A stretch of DNA of 64,000 nt, taken from contig QCNO01000003.1 in NCBI GenBank assembly GCA_003213165.1, positions 85,009-149,008 on the forward strand, given 5' to 3'. The stretch comes from OCS155 cluster bacterium AG-426-D23 (lineage in GTDB: Bacteria; Actinomycetota; Acidimicrobiia; Actinomarinales; Actinomarinaceae). The position numbers and the translations under genes were made by a program. Below the pieces are notes generated by a model. That model made no database searches, was not told where the DNA came from, and saw only the letters and a program-made list of their open reading frames with translations. This document shows, one piece after another, positions 51,686 through 60,857 of this stretch; the first letter of the stretch is position 1, and every line of letters starts with the position of its first letter.

Positions 51686-53728
51686 TTAAAACGCAGAAGC
51701 AAAAATCAGACTTACTATGGTCATAACCTTGATAACAATATTCATAGCTGGACCAGAAGTATCTTTGAATGGGTCGCCTATAGTGTCGCCAATTACTGCA
51801 GCTTTATGTTCTTCAGATCCTTTACCAGCGCCGCCACCAGCTTCAATATATTTCTTTGCATTGTCCCATGCACCGCCTGAGTTAGCCATAAATATTGCGA
51901 GTAAGAACCCTGTTACTAAAGCACCAGCTAAAAATCCGCCAAGAGCTTCTTTGTTCCAGAAACCAATAATTAAAGGTGATACAATTGCAAGACCACCTGG
52001 AAGAAGCATCTCTTTTAAAGCTGCTGAAGTTGCAATATCAACACATTCTTCATATTCAGGAGTTACTCCTTCTTTTCCTTCACGCAATCCAGGTATTTCT
52101 CTAAATTGACGCCTGACTTCTTCAATCATTTTAAATGCAGCTCTTCCTACTGCATTAATTGTCATTGCAGCAAATAAGAAAGGAAACATTCCACCTAAAA
52201 ACAATCCTGCCGTAACTTCTACTTGCGTAATATCTAGTTCAGTCAGACCTGCGCTTTGCACAAATGCAGAGAATAAAGCTAATGCTGTTACAGCAGCAGA
52301 CCCAATTGCAAATCCTTTTGCAATGGCAGCTGTTGTGTTTCCTAATGAATCAAGTTCATCTGTAGCTTCTCTAACTTCAGGATCCAAATGGGCCATTTCT
52401 GCAATACCGCCTGCGTTGTCTGCAATAGGACCGTAAGCATCAACTGCAACGGTTATTCCGAGTGTTGCCAAAACACCAATCGCTGCAACAGCAACACCAT
52501 AAATTCCCCCAGACTCTCCTAAAGCCCATGCTCCAGATGTGTAAGCTCCACCAACACCAATAACAACTACTATTACAGAGAATGCAGCAGATCGCATTCC
52601 TTCAGAAATTCCAGATAAAACTACTGTCGCTGGTCCAGTTTTAGCTTGATCTGCAATATTTTTAACAATTGAATAGTGATCAGAAGTAAACCATTCTGAT
52701 ATTTGGCCAACAGTAATACCAACGAGCAAACCGATGATAACTGATATAAACAATCCTATTGGGTTTTCAGAAAAATCAGCAAACATCGTATCTGATAGAA
52801 AATACACGCCAATAGCAGTTATTCCTGCAGCTGAGTAAGTTCCTCTATGAAGTGCTTGAGCCAACTTGCCTTCCTTAGGGACTACAAGAAAAGAGGAAAC
52901 GATAGATGCCAACATACCAATAGTTCCTACTGCTAGTGGGAAAAAAAGTAGCGAAGGCAAAACATCTGTTCCAGCAAATACAATTGCTGCATAAGCTAAT
53001 GGTGCTACTAGAGATCCAACGTAGCTTTCAAAAAGATCTGCACCCATTCCTGCAACATCGCCAACATTGTCTCCAACGTTATCTGCAATGGTTGCTGGGT
53101 TTCTTGGATCGTCTTCCGGTATTCCTGCTTCTACTTTTCCAACTAAATCAGCACCAACATCCGCTGCTTTTGTATAGATACCACCACCGACTCTGGCAAA
53201 GAGAGCAATGGAAGATCCACCTAAGCCTATTGCAGCTAAAATATCATACCCATTTTCTAAATTCATTATGTCGATAAATACCCAATAACCTAATGCCACA
53301 CCAAGAAGACCTAGTCCAGCAACAGAAAATCCCATTACTGCTCCACCTCTGAACGCTACAGGTAAAGCTTTGAGTGTACCTCCGTCTCTTGCAGCTTCTG
53401 TAGTTCTACCGTTGGCAGCTGTTGCAATTCTCATTCCAATAAATCCTGCTAGTGATGAAAAAAGTGCACCTCCGATAAATGCTATTGCTCCATATGGATA
53501 GCCCCAATCAGTTAATGTCGAAATTAAAACTGCAAGTATGACAACAAAAATACTTACCCAAGAATATTGTCTTTTAAGAAATGCCATTGAGCCTTTCCTT
53601 ATCGCATCAGATAAGCTTTGAACTTTCCTGTCTGTTACCTCTATTGAAAGTATTCTGTTAGCAAAATAGCCTGCAAGTACTAGACCTAGTAAGGCTGCAA
53701 TGATTGAACCTTGGTAGTTTAATAACAT
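51686..53728 (-). CDS. hppA: Membrane-bound pyrophosphatase, potassium-dependent type
   Basis: Uses pyrophosphate hydrolysis to pump H+ or Na+ out of the cytosol. Sixteen or so membrane helices in 680 residues. The active-site block is KAADVGADLVGKVEAGIPED near residue 187 and NPATIADNVGDNVGDVAGMG near 212, with EVREATDELDSLGNTTAAIA near residue 456. The NTTAA sequence has Ala where potassium-independent pumps have Lys (NTTKA), which marks the K+-dependent class. Actinobacterial pumps I know (Streptomyces type) are of the Lys class. H+ against Na+ cannot be decided from this alone. It follows the antiporter gene (64-base gap), same strand. Confidence 0.94.
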   Translation of the reverse strand: MLLNYQGSIIAALLGLVLAGYFANRILSIEVTDRKVQSLSDAIRKGSMAFLKRQYSWVSIFVVILAVLISTLTDWGYPYGAIAFIGGALFSSLAGFIGMRIATAANGRTTEAARDGGTLKALPVAFRGGAVMGFSVAGLGLLGVALGYWVFIDIMNLENGYDILAAIGLGGSSIALFARVGGGIYTKAADVGADLVGKVEAGIPEDDPRNPATIADNVGDNVGDVAGMGADLFESYVGSLVAPLAYAAIVFAGTDVLPSLLFFPLAVGTIGMLASIVSSFLVVPKEGKLAQALHRGTYSAAGITAIGVYFLSDTMFADFSENPIGLFISVIIGLLVGITVGQISEWFTSDHYSIVKNIADQAKTGPATVVLSGISEGMRSAAFSVIVVVIGVGGAYTSGAWALGESGGIYGVAVAAIGVLATLGITVAVDAYGPIADNAGGIAEMAHLDPEVREATDELDSLGNTTAAIAKGFAIGSAAVTALALFSAFVQSAGLTELDITQVEVTAGLFLGGMFPFLFAAMTINAVGRAAFKMIEEVRRQFREIPGLREGKEGVTPEYEECVDIATSAALKEMLLPGGLAIVSPLIIGFWNKEALGGFLAGALVTGFLLAIFMANSGGAWDNAKKYIEAGGGAGKGSEEHKAAVIGDTIGDPFKDTSGPAMNIVIKVMTIVSLIFASAF

Positions 53729-53792
53729 TTAATTTTTCCCCTTTTTAGAACAAATTAATAATAATAAAGTTAAATTATTTTGTAGTAAAAAA

Positions 53793-55019
53793 TTACTCTA
53801 CAACAGGAGTTTCGAACCTTTCATCATCATCTCTTTCAGATAAAGGTACTTTTTGCAGTATTCTGTTGAGTAATATAGGCGCAATAACTGTCGTGACTAT
53901 TACCATCCATATTATAATTGAAATAATATCACCTGAAATAATGTCAGATAGCGTAGTTGTAGCAACAGCAACAAATATTAATCCAACCTCTCCTCTAGGA
54001 GACATTCCAATTCCAATGAGAGATGTGTTTAAACCTTTGCCCATAGCTCCAAGAGCTGATACATATTTACCAACAAACGCTAAGAGACTTACCAGCATTC
54101 CGTATAAAAATACATCAAGAGAAGCTAAAGTTTGAATGTTCACTTCCGAACCAATATAAACAAAAAATATTGGAACGAGTAAAAAGTTTAAAGGCTTCAT
54201 CTCATCTCTAATTCTATGAGTCATGCCTGATTCACCGGCAACTACTCCCCCTGCAAAAGCTCCTACAATAGGATGAAGCCCAACAAAGTGTGCTGCAGCA
54301 CCGAGAAGCATTGCAAAAATAAAGCTTCCCGTTACAAATGTTCCTGGTGATGGAATTTTTACTAAGAAGTTAAATATTGGTTTTGAAAGCTTTCTTCCAA
54401 CAATTACTACTGCAACTAAAAACCCGACTGCCTTTGCGCTAATTACTCCAAGATCAACTATTGAAAAATCTCCTGAACTCCCTAAAACCCCTGCAACGAC
54501 AGTTAGAATCAATAAACCTAAAATATCATCTACAACTGCTGCACCTATGATTGTTTTTGCTTCTCTTGATTTTAAAGCACCTAAGTCTCCAAACACTCTG
54601 GCGGTAATGCCCACTGAAGTTGCTGTCATTGCGGCACCTACGAATAAAGCTATTCCAAACTGATCTTCTCCTCCTAAATTGAGTGCATAGATTGAGCCAA
54701 AACCCAACGCAAATGGTGCTACAACACCTATTAACGCTACGAGAAGAGAAGTTGAACCTAATTCTATAAACTCGTCTAAATTAGTTTCTAATCCTACTTC
54801 AAACAGCAAAAGGACTACTCCAATTTCAGCTAAAGTTGATACAACATCTCCGGATTCAAAATGTGGAAGAAGTCCTAACCCATAATAACCAATGATGATT
54901 CCGATGACTAGCTCGCCTATTACTGCAGGTTGATTAATTCTTCTCATTAATTCTGCGCCAAATTTAGCAGCTACTAATATAATCGCTATTTCCAAAAACT
55001 TTTCAATAATTGTTTCCAT
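53793..55019 (-). CDS. Cation:proton antiporter, CPA2 family
   Basis: A 408-residue exchanger with about twelve helices and no regulatory (TrkA-N) domain at the C-terminus, as in NapA-type Na+/H+ antiporters. Seen: AELMRRINQPAVIGELVIGI near residue 20, EIGVVLLLFEVGLETNLDE near residue 66, ATSVGITARVFGDLG near 131, and the ion-binding VDDILGLLIL near residue 163 (Asp-Asp pair typical of electrogenic exchangers). With the neighbouring pyrophosphatase on the same strand it may help set the cell's Na+/H+ balance. The specific ion is inferred. Confidence 0.87.
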   Translation of the reverse strand: METIIEKFLEIAIILVAAKFGAELMRRINQPAVIGELVIGIIIGYYGLGLLPHFESGDVVSTLAEIGVVLLLFEVGLETNLDEFIELGSTSLLVALIGVVAPFALGFGSIYALNLGGEDQFGIALFVGAAMTATSVGITARVFGDLGALKSREAKTIIGAAVVDDILGLLILTVVAGVLGSSGDFSIVDLGVISAKAVGFLVAVVIVGRKLSKPIFNFLVKIPSPGTFVTGSFIFAMLLGAAAHFVGLHPIVGAFAGGVVAGESGMTHRIRDEMKPLNFLLVPIFFVYIGSEVNIQTLASLDVFLYGMLVSLLAFVGKYVSALGAMGKGLNTSLIGIGMSPRGEVGLIFVAVATTTLSDIISGDIISIIIWMVIVTTVIAPILLNRILQKVPLSERDDDERFETPVVE

Positions 55020-55099
55020 GATGATTTATTCTAAATGAGCAGAGATTAAATGGTAATAAAACAAAAAACAACTCTATAGAATAAATTAAAAAAAAATAA

Positions 55100-55105
55100 T
55101 ATAAT
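55100..55105 (+). promoter_or_regulatory. -10 box of leuC
   Basis: Perfect TATAAT, 11 bases before ATG 55117. Transcription would begin near 55112, leaving a leader of about five bases, so leuC is probably translated as a near-leaderless message; no ribosome binding site is seen. The -35 (TAGAAT) is poor. Confidence 0.5.
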
Positions 55106-55116
55106 TTATATCTGAA

Positions 55117-56514
55117 ATGGCAAAAACATTATTTGAAAAAATTTGGGATAAGCATCTTGTAGCTTCAATTGATAAAAGTACAAATTTAGTATTCATAGAT
55201 CTTCACTTAGTACATGAAGTTACTTCGCCTCAAGCATTTGATAGTCTTAGAATCGCAGGCAGGTCAGTCAAACATCCTGAACTTACACTTGCTACAGTGG
55301 ATCACGGAGTTCCAACCTCTAACAGATTGCTTGGAATTAAAGATCCACTGTCAAAAATTCAGATAGAAGCTTTAGAGACTAATTGTGAAGAATTTGGAGT
55401 TACATTATTTGGTATTAATGATCCACGTCAAGGAATAGTCCATGTTATAGGGCCAGAACAAGGAATAACCCAACCAGGAATGACAATTGTATGTGGTGAT
55501 AGCCATACAGCAACCCATGGAGCTTTCGGAGCACTAGCTTTCGGTATAGGGACTTCAGAAGTAGAACATGTTTTAGCTACACAAACATTGGCAATGGAAA
55601 AACCAAAAACAATGAAAGTGGAAGTAATTGGAGATGTATCTGTAGGAGTTGGACCAAAAGATATAATTTTAGGAATAATCAGAAAAATTGGAACTGGTGG
55701 TGGAGCCGGTCATGTCATTGAATATGTAGGTGATGTTATTCAAAATATGAGCATGGAGAACAGAATGACTATCTGCAATATGTCGATTGAAGGAGGAGCT
55801 AGAGCAGGAATGATTGCTCCAGATGAGGTAACTTTCAATTATCTGAAAGAGAAAAATTATGCCCCTAGGGGTTCTGACTGGGATGATGCAATTGCTGAAT
55901 GGAGAAATCTATACTCTGATGAAGATGCTGAGTTTGATAAAGTTGTAACAATAAACGCTGATGAACTTGAACCATCTATATCATGGGGAACAAATCCTTC
56001 ACAGGTAATTTTTGTTAACGATACCATTCCTTATCCAGATGATTTTAATGAAGAATCTGAAAAGGAAGCGGCATCAAGAGCTTTGGAATATATGGATTTA
56101 AAGCCTGGAGAAAAAATTAATGAAATCCAATTGGATAGAGTTTTTATTGGTAGCTGCACTAATGGGAGAATCGAAGATTTAAGAGAAGCCGCAGAAGTAG
56201 TAAAAGGGAAAAAAGTTTCGTCAACAATTGGTGCAATGATTGTTCCTGGATCAACACTTGTTAAAAAACAAGCGGAAGAGGAAGGATTAGACAAAATCTT
56301 TATTGAAGCTGGTTTTGACTGGAGAGAAGCAGGTTGCTCAATGTGTTTAGGAATGAATCCAGACATTTTAAGTCCCGGTGAAAGATGTGCCTCTACATCA
56401 AATAGAAATTATGAAGGTAGACAAGGTGCTGGAGGGCGAACCCACTTAGTGAGTCCAAAAATGGCGGCTGCTGCAGCTTTATACGGAAAATTTGTTGACA
56501 TAAGGAACCTGTAA
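55117..56514 (+). CDS. leuC: 3-isopropylmalate dehydratase large subunit
   Basis: Leucine synthesis: isomerises 2- to 3-isopropylmalate with LeuD, using a [4Fe-4S] cluster. Motifs: [20 protein letters not shown] near residue 28, [20 protein letters not shown] near residue 128, and cluster cysteines in [13 protein letters not shown] near 346 and [13 protein letters not shown] near 407. Length 465 is standard. It is directly followed by leuD with no gap. leuB and leuA are not here. Confidence 0.96.
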   Translation: MAKTLFEKIWDKHLVASIDKSTNLVFIDLHLVHEVTSPQAFDSLRIAGRSVKHPELTLATVDHGVPTSNRLLGIKDPLSKIQIEALETNCEEFGVTLFGINDPRQGIVHVIGPEQGITQPGMTIVCGDSHTATHGAFGALAFGIGTSEVEHVLATQTLAMEKPKTMKVEVIGDVSVGVGPKDIILGIIRKIGTGGGAGHVIEYVGDVIQNMSMENRMTICNMSIEGGARAGMIAPDEVTFNYLKEKNYAPRGSDWDDAIAEWRNLYSDEDAEFDKVVTINADELEPSISWGTNPSQVIFVNDTIPYPDDFNEESEKEAASRALEYMDLKPGEKINEIQLDRVFIGSCTNGRIEDLREAAEVVKGKKVSSTIGAMIVPGSTLVKKQAEEEGLDKIFIEAGFDWREAGCSMCLGMNPDILSPGERCASTSNRNYEGRQGAGGRTHLVSPKMAAAAALYGKFVDIRNL

Positions 56515-57102
56515 ATGAAGAAACTAATCACTATAAATTCAACAATGCTTCCACTTAATATGTCTAATGTTGACACTGATCAAATAATGCCAAAACAATT
56601 TCTTAAACGTGTTGAACGCTCAGGTTATGGTGAATTCTTGTTTTTTGATTGGAAGAAAGAGCCTGAATTTCCTTTAAATAATGAAGCATATAAAGGGTCA
56701 CAAGTTTTAGTTGCCGGAGATAATTTTGGGACTGGTTCTTCTAGAGAGCATGCACCTTGGGGGTTACAAGATTGGGGATTTGATGCAATAATTTCAACTA
56801 AATTTGCTGATATTTTCAGATTAAATTCAATCAATATCGGTCTTGTACCTATAGAAACAAGTCAAGAAAATGTAGATGCACTTTTTGAGAAAATTGAAGC
56901 TACTCCAAGTACTAACATCGTGATTTCTATAGAAAATAAAACAGTTCAATGTGAGGAAATAGCATTTTCATTTGAATTAGATGATTTTTCTCAAAAAAGA
57001 ATCCTTGAAGGTTTAGACAAAATTGATATAACGTTGGGGTATATAGATCAAATAGACAGCTTCAATAAATCTAGAAAAAAATGGATGCCTAAACTAGCTT
57101 AG
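56515..57102 (+). CDS. leuD: 3-isopropylmalate dehydratase small subunit
   Basis: The swivelling partner of LeuC. Seen: SNVDTDQIMPKQFLKRVERS near residue 18 and DNFGTGSSREHAPWGLQDWG near residue 70, both standard. Length 195 fits. The ATG comes straight after the leuC TAA, so the two are coupled. Its 3' end overlaps the convergent ald gene by 14 bases. Confidence 0.95.
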   Translation: MKKLITINSTMLPLNMSNVDTDQIMPKQFLKRVERSGYGEFLFFDWKKEPEFPLNNEAYKGSQVLVAGDNFGTGSSREHAPWGLQDWGFDAIISTKFADIFRLNSINIGLVPIETSQENVDALFEKIEATPSTNIVISIENKTVQCEEIAFSFELDDFSQKRILEGLDKIDITLGYIDQIDSFNKSRKKWMPKLA

Positions 57103-58192
57103 ACAAAGTCAAACTTAAGCTATCTGCGACTTCTTCTGATAACAAAAGTCCATTGTGTATTTGCAGTGAAGGTCTTAAGCTTTCATTATTTTTATATTTA
57201 TCAAACCAGTTTTCAATTAAAAGATTATCAACATATTTTTGTAAATTTGTAGATAGCTCAATAGAAGAGGTTCTAGGAACTGCTCCTGGTAGGTTTGCAA
57301 TTGCAGAAACTATCACACCGTTTCTTATTTCAAAAGGGTCGCTGTGGGTATTAGGTTTGACACCTTCAACGCAACCACCTTGATCAATAGCAACATCAAC
57401 AATTACTGTTCCTTGCTCCATTGCACTAATGTCTTCCTTTGTTACTACTACTGGCGGCTTTCTGCCTGGAAGTAAAACAGCACCGATTACTAAATCGGCT
57501 GATCTAATTGCATTTACAGCTTCATCAGTTCCACTAATTATTGTTGAAATATTTTCGCCGTATTTATTTTTTAAATCCTCCAAAGTGTTCTCATTTACAT
57601 CAATTGCAGTTACCAAAGCTCCAATTTGAATAGATTTGTGTATCGAAGCTCTGCCAACTTCACCACAGCCTATTATTGTAACTTTTGAATTTTTCTCTCC
57701 TGAAATTGCAGATAGAAGGACTCCTTTACCTTGAGATGAATATTCTAAAAATTGCATACCTTTCTGAATTGCTAGGTTACCTGCAATCCTTGACATTGGA
57801 ATTAACAATGGGTACTCATTACCATCCATTATCATTTCAGTTGCAATACCGGTTAATTTTTTATCAAGCAAGGCCTTTGTTAATGATATATTTGATGACA
57901 AATGAAGATATGCAAACAAAATATGGGATGAATTTAACAATTCTAGTTCTTGAGGTTGAGGCTCCTTAACTTTACATATAATTTCAGAAATTTCATAAAG
58001 CTCTTCTGCAGAATGTACTATTTTTGCTCCGGCATCCTCATAATCTTTATCAGTGAATCCAGACCCAAATCCTGCTTGTGTTTCAACAAAAATATCTGCC
58101 AAACCAGTAAATTGGGTAATGTGCTCAGGTATTAATGCAACTCTTCCTTCATCCTGTTTTACTTCTTTTGGAATTCCAAGCTTTTTAATCAT
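57089..58192 (-). CDS. ald: Alanine dehydrogenase
   Basis: Interconverts alanine and pyruvate plus ammonia with NAD. Opening LGIPKEVKQDEGRVALIPEH; the catalytic Lys in CKVKEPQ near residue 74 and His in FAYLHLS near residue 95; nucleotide fold VTIIGCGEVGRASI near residue 172; and VDVAIDQGGCVEGVKPNTHS near residue 270. Length 367 is standard. It overlaps the dioxygenase gene upstream by eight bases, so the two are one operon: tryptophan breakdown by way of kynurenine releases alanine, which this enzyme could then use. Confidence 0.94.
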   Translation of the reverse strand: MIKKLGIPKEVKQDEGRVALIPEHITQFTGLADIFVETQAGFGSGFTDKDYEDAGAKIVHSAEELYEISEIICKVKEPQPQELELLNSSHILFAYLHLSSNISLTKALLDKKLTGIATEMIMDGNEYPLLIPMSRIAGNLAIQKGMQFLEYSSQGKGVLLSAISGEKNSKVTIIGCGEVGRASIHKSIQIGALVTAIDVNENTLEDLKNKYGENISTIISGTDEAVNAIRSADLVIGAVLLPGRKPPVVVTKEDISAMEQGTVIVDVAIDQGGCVEGVKPNTHSDPFEIRNGVIVSAIANLPGAVPRTSSIELSTNLQKYVDNLLIENWFDKYKNNESLRPSLQIHNGLLLSEEVADSLSLTLSKLV

Positions 58193-59300
58193 TTCCTGGA
58201 ACTGTCTCCTGTAAATGTTTATCTAGATACTTCATGAATGGAGTTCCACCTGTACCAACAATGTTAGAGTTCGAATTATTTGTTAATGACTGTTCGTAAA
58301 TATAAACTCTCGCATACTCTAGGTGCTTGTCCCTAAAAGTGTGCACCTCTTTTATCAATTCGTTGATTATCTCAACTGATTCTTGATTTATATTTAATTT
58401 TGTTCTTTCATTTTTTGACCATTCATCTAAGCCGTTTAATAGCTCCCTATGTTCTTTTGGCATATAAAGTCTCATCTCATCAAGATACTCTCTTAAAGGA
58501 TCGTTGGAATGAGTAACTCCAAGAAGAGCATCTAATGCAGGAACAATTGAACTTTGGGCACCTGTCTCTCCCCTGAAAAGCTGTGGTTCTCCATTATATG
58601 CTTCAACACCTTCGTAAATTACACCAATAGGTGTTGCAGGATTATTTTTCCATCCAAATATGTATGGCCTTACTCGATTGTAATAAATAAATGGATCACA
58701 TTTTTCTGGCATCCTATTCATAATCGAATTTATTTTTTTAATACTATCTAATGCTTTTTGTAAATGTGTTTGATCTAAATTTTTTTCAAAAAAATAGGAT
58801 TTCAAATTTGATAATATTTCTTTCGCTTCATATTCAATGGCAACGTGAATCATGATAAACCAGTCTTCATCTACTCCACCAAGAAAATTTTGCATAATAG
58901 ATATATTTTCAACATCAAAAGGCTTGTCTGGGTCTGCTATTTTCCAGTTATTTAAAGCGTATGAAGCATAAGAAAGTATTGGAGGTCTATGTAGTTTTTG
59001 TGAAATCTCATACCAGGTTTTTGAGATTTGAATAGGTATTACGTTTTCGACTTTACTCTTTCCCCACATGTAAGCATGGCCAATATATGAATAAAGAAGC
59101 ATTGCTCTCTCAAGTTCGCTTAAAGATAATTTTGAAATATCTTTTTCTATTTCAAGCTTTGATATCCTATCTGTTATTTGTTCGTTGGCCAAAACTTTTG
59201 GTAACTCTTCTGCTAGCAATTCTATATCTTCAAAACCCTCAGGTAGTTGTTCACAAATAACTTCTGGAATAAATCCGCTATTTAAGATATCTTGATTCAT
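58185..59300 (-). CDS. Indoleamine 2,3-dioxygenase family haem protein
   Basis: Opens the indole ring of tryptophan to N-formylkynurenine. Marks: PILSYASYALNNWKIADPD near residue 104, FIYYNRVRPYIFGWKNNPAT near residue 205 (the substrate Arg kept; the Phe-Phe of the human enzyme is Tyr-Tyr), FRGETGAQSSIVPALDALLG near residue 241, the proximal haem His in FRDKHLEYARVYIYEQ near residue 333 and the IDO-type GTGGTPFMKYLDKH near 351. Length 371 is right. A GGGGGAA site precedes ATG 59300. Coupled to ald by an eight-base overlap and divergent from the photolyase gene. Kynureninase and formamidase genes are not seen here. Confidence 0.88.
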   Translation of the reverse strand: MNQDILNSGFIPEVICEQLPEGFEDIELLAEELPKVLANEQITDRISKLEIEKDISKLSLSELERAMLLYSYIGHAYMWGKSKVENVIPIQISKTWYEISQKLHRPPILSYASYALNNWKIADPDKPFDVENISIMQNFLGGVDEDWFIMIHVAIEYEAKEILSNLKSYFFEKNLDQTHLQKALDSIKKINSIMNRMPEKCDPFIYYNRVRPYIFGWKNNPATPIGVIYEGVEAYNGEPQLFRGETGAQSSIVPALDALLGVTHSNDPLREYLDEMRLYMPKEHRELLNGLDEWSKNERTKLNINQESVEIINELIKEVHTFRDKHLEYARVYIYEQSLTNNSNSNIVGTGGTPFMKYLDKHLQETVPGND

Positions 59301-59363
59301 GTTTCCCCCATGGCTATAGATTTATTACTTCTACATTACAATGGTAAACTATGTTCGATTAAC

Positions 59364-60857
59364 ATGGAAAGCAAATTTTTTATAATACTTGGCAATCAGC
59401 TCTTTAATCCAAAAATACTAAATAAAAATAATTGTAATGAAGTTTTCATGGCCGAGGATCTTGGATTATGTACTTATTTCAAACACCATAAAGCAAAGCT
59501 ATATTTATTTTTAACAGCAATGAGAGAATACAGAGATGAACTTACGAAAAATTCAATTAAAGTCAATTACTTTAAACTAGATGAGAGAGATGACAACGAT
59601 AAATATTCCATATTTTTGGCTAAATTCTTAAAATCAAAAAAAATAAACCGTATTCATATGTTTGAAATAGAAGACAAAGAATTTGAATTTGAATTAGTTT
59701 CACACTTAAAAAAAGAAGAGATTGAAATAACATTTATCAAATCACCAATGTTTTTATTTAAAAGGGAAGATTTTGTACCTATGGCTAAAGGTAAAAAAGT
59801 TTACAGAATGTCTTCTTTTTATCAAAAGGCTAGAAAAAGTTTAAATATATTGGTCGATGAAGATCAAAAACCCATTGGAGGTAAGTGGTCATTCGATGAA
59901 GAGAACAGAAAAAAAATTCCTAAAGGAGTAGAGCCACCAAAAAACTTAAAATTTAAAGCTTCTGAACATCATAACGACATAGTTAATTTGATTCACAAAT
60001 ACTTTAATAAACACCCTGGAAACTTAGAAAATATTTGGTTTCCAGTCACCAGAAAAGGAGCTGAAAAACAACTCGAAGATTTTTTAAAAAACAAATTTAC
60101 TAATTTTGGAATTTATGAAGATGCGATGTTGGAGGGGAAAAATTTCCTATTTCATAGTTGTATAAGTGCGTTGTTAAATATTGGTTTACTAGATCCAGAA
60201 ACTGTCATTAAGAAAACCATGAAGTTCGCATCAGATAATAATATTCCAATTAATTCACTTGAAGGTTTTATTAGGCAGATAATTGGTTGGCGTGAATTTA
60301 TAAGAGGTATTTATCATGAAGAAGGCAAGTTTCAAATTAAACAAAATTATTGGAATCATAAAAAAAAGTTGACGAAGTCTTGGTACGAGGGAACAACTGG
60401 TATAGACCCTCTTGATGATTGCATCAAAACTACTTTAAATGATGGATACATTCATCATATACCAAGGTTGATGGTAATTAGCAATATCATGAATCTTGCC
60501 GGAATCTCTCCTAAAGAAATTTATAAATGGTTTATGGAAATGTATATAGACTCTTCAGACTGGGTGATGGTACCAAATGTATTCGGAATGGCAACATATG
60601 CCGATGGTGGTCTTATGTCAACAAAGCCTTACACATGTGGATCGAATTATATTTTAAAAATGTCCAATTATAAAAAGGGTGATTGGTGTGATGTTTTAGA
60701 TGGACTTTATTGGAAATTTACGGAAGAAAATAGAACATTTTATGAAAATAACCCACGACTTGCACTATTAACTCGTTCACTTGACAAAATGAATCCAGAA
60801 AGAAAACAGCATATTTTTAGTAAAGCTGAAATGTTTATAGAAAAAAATACAAATTAA
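59364..60857 (+). CDS. Photolyase-related protein of the FeS-BCP/(6-4) type, with cluster cysteines missing
   Basis: A flavoprotein of the bacterial (6-4) photolyase/CryB family. N-terminal domain: FIILGNQLF at the start, RMSSFYQKARKSLNILVD and GGKWSFDEENRKKIP near residue 172; catalytic domain: GFIRQIIGWREFIRGIYH near residue 303, GYIHHIPRLMVISNIMNL near 364 and DGGLMSTKPY near 410. I start at ATG 59364 (MESKFFIILG, 497 residues). In PhrB four Cys hold a [4Fe-4S] cluster. Here LDDC keeps the first and the Cys in KKGDWCDV may match the last, but the YCxxC pair after KMS is YKKGD. The cluster is probably lost; flavin site looks intact. Confidence 0.87.
   Translation: MESKFFIILGNQLFNPKILNKNNCNEVFMAEDLGLCTYFKHHKAKLYLFLTAMREYRDELTKNSIKVNYFKLDERDDNDKYSIFLAKFLKSKKINRIHMFEIEDKEFEFELVSHLKKEEIEITFIKSPMFLFKREDFVPMAKGKKVYRMSSFYQKARKSLNILVDEDQKPIGGKWSFDEENRKKIPKGVEPPKNLKFKASEHHNDIVNLIHKYFNKHPGNLENIWFPVTRKGAEKQLEDFLKNKFTNFGIYEDAMLEGKNFLFHSCISALLNIGLLDPETVIKKTMKFASDNNIPINSLEGFIRQIIGWREFIRGIYHEEGKFQIKQNYWNHKKKLTKSWYEGTTGIDPLDDCIKTTLNDGYIHHIPRLMVISNIMNLAGISPKEIYKWFMEMYIDSSDWVMVPNVFGMATYADGGLMSTKPYTCGSNYILKMSNYKKGDWCDVLDGLYWKFTEENRTFYENNPRLALLTRSLDKMNPERKQHIFSKAEMFIEKNTN

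Noticed and set aside
51717-52109. 130-codon open frame on the plus strand
   Set aside because: Opposite the pyrophosphatase gene; low-complexity shadow.
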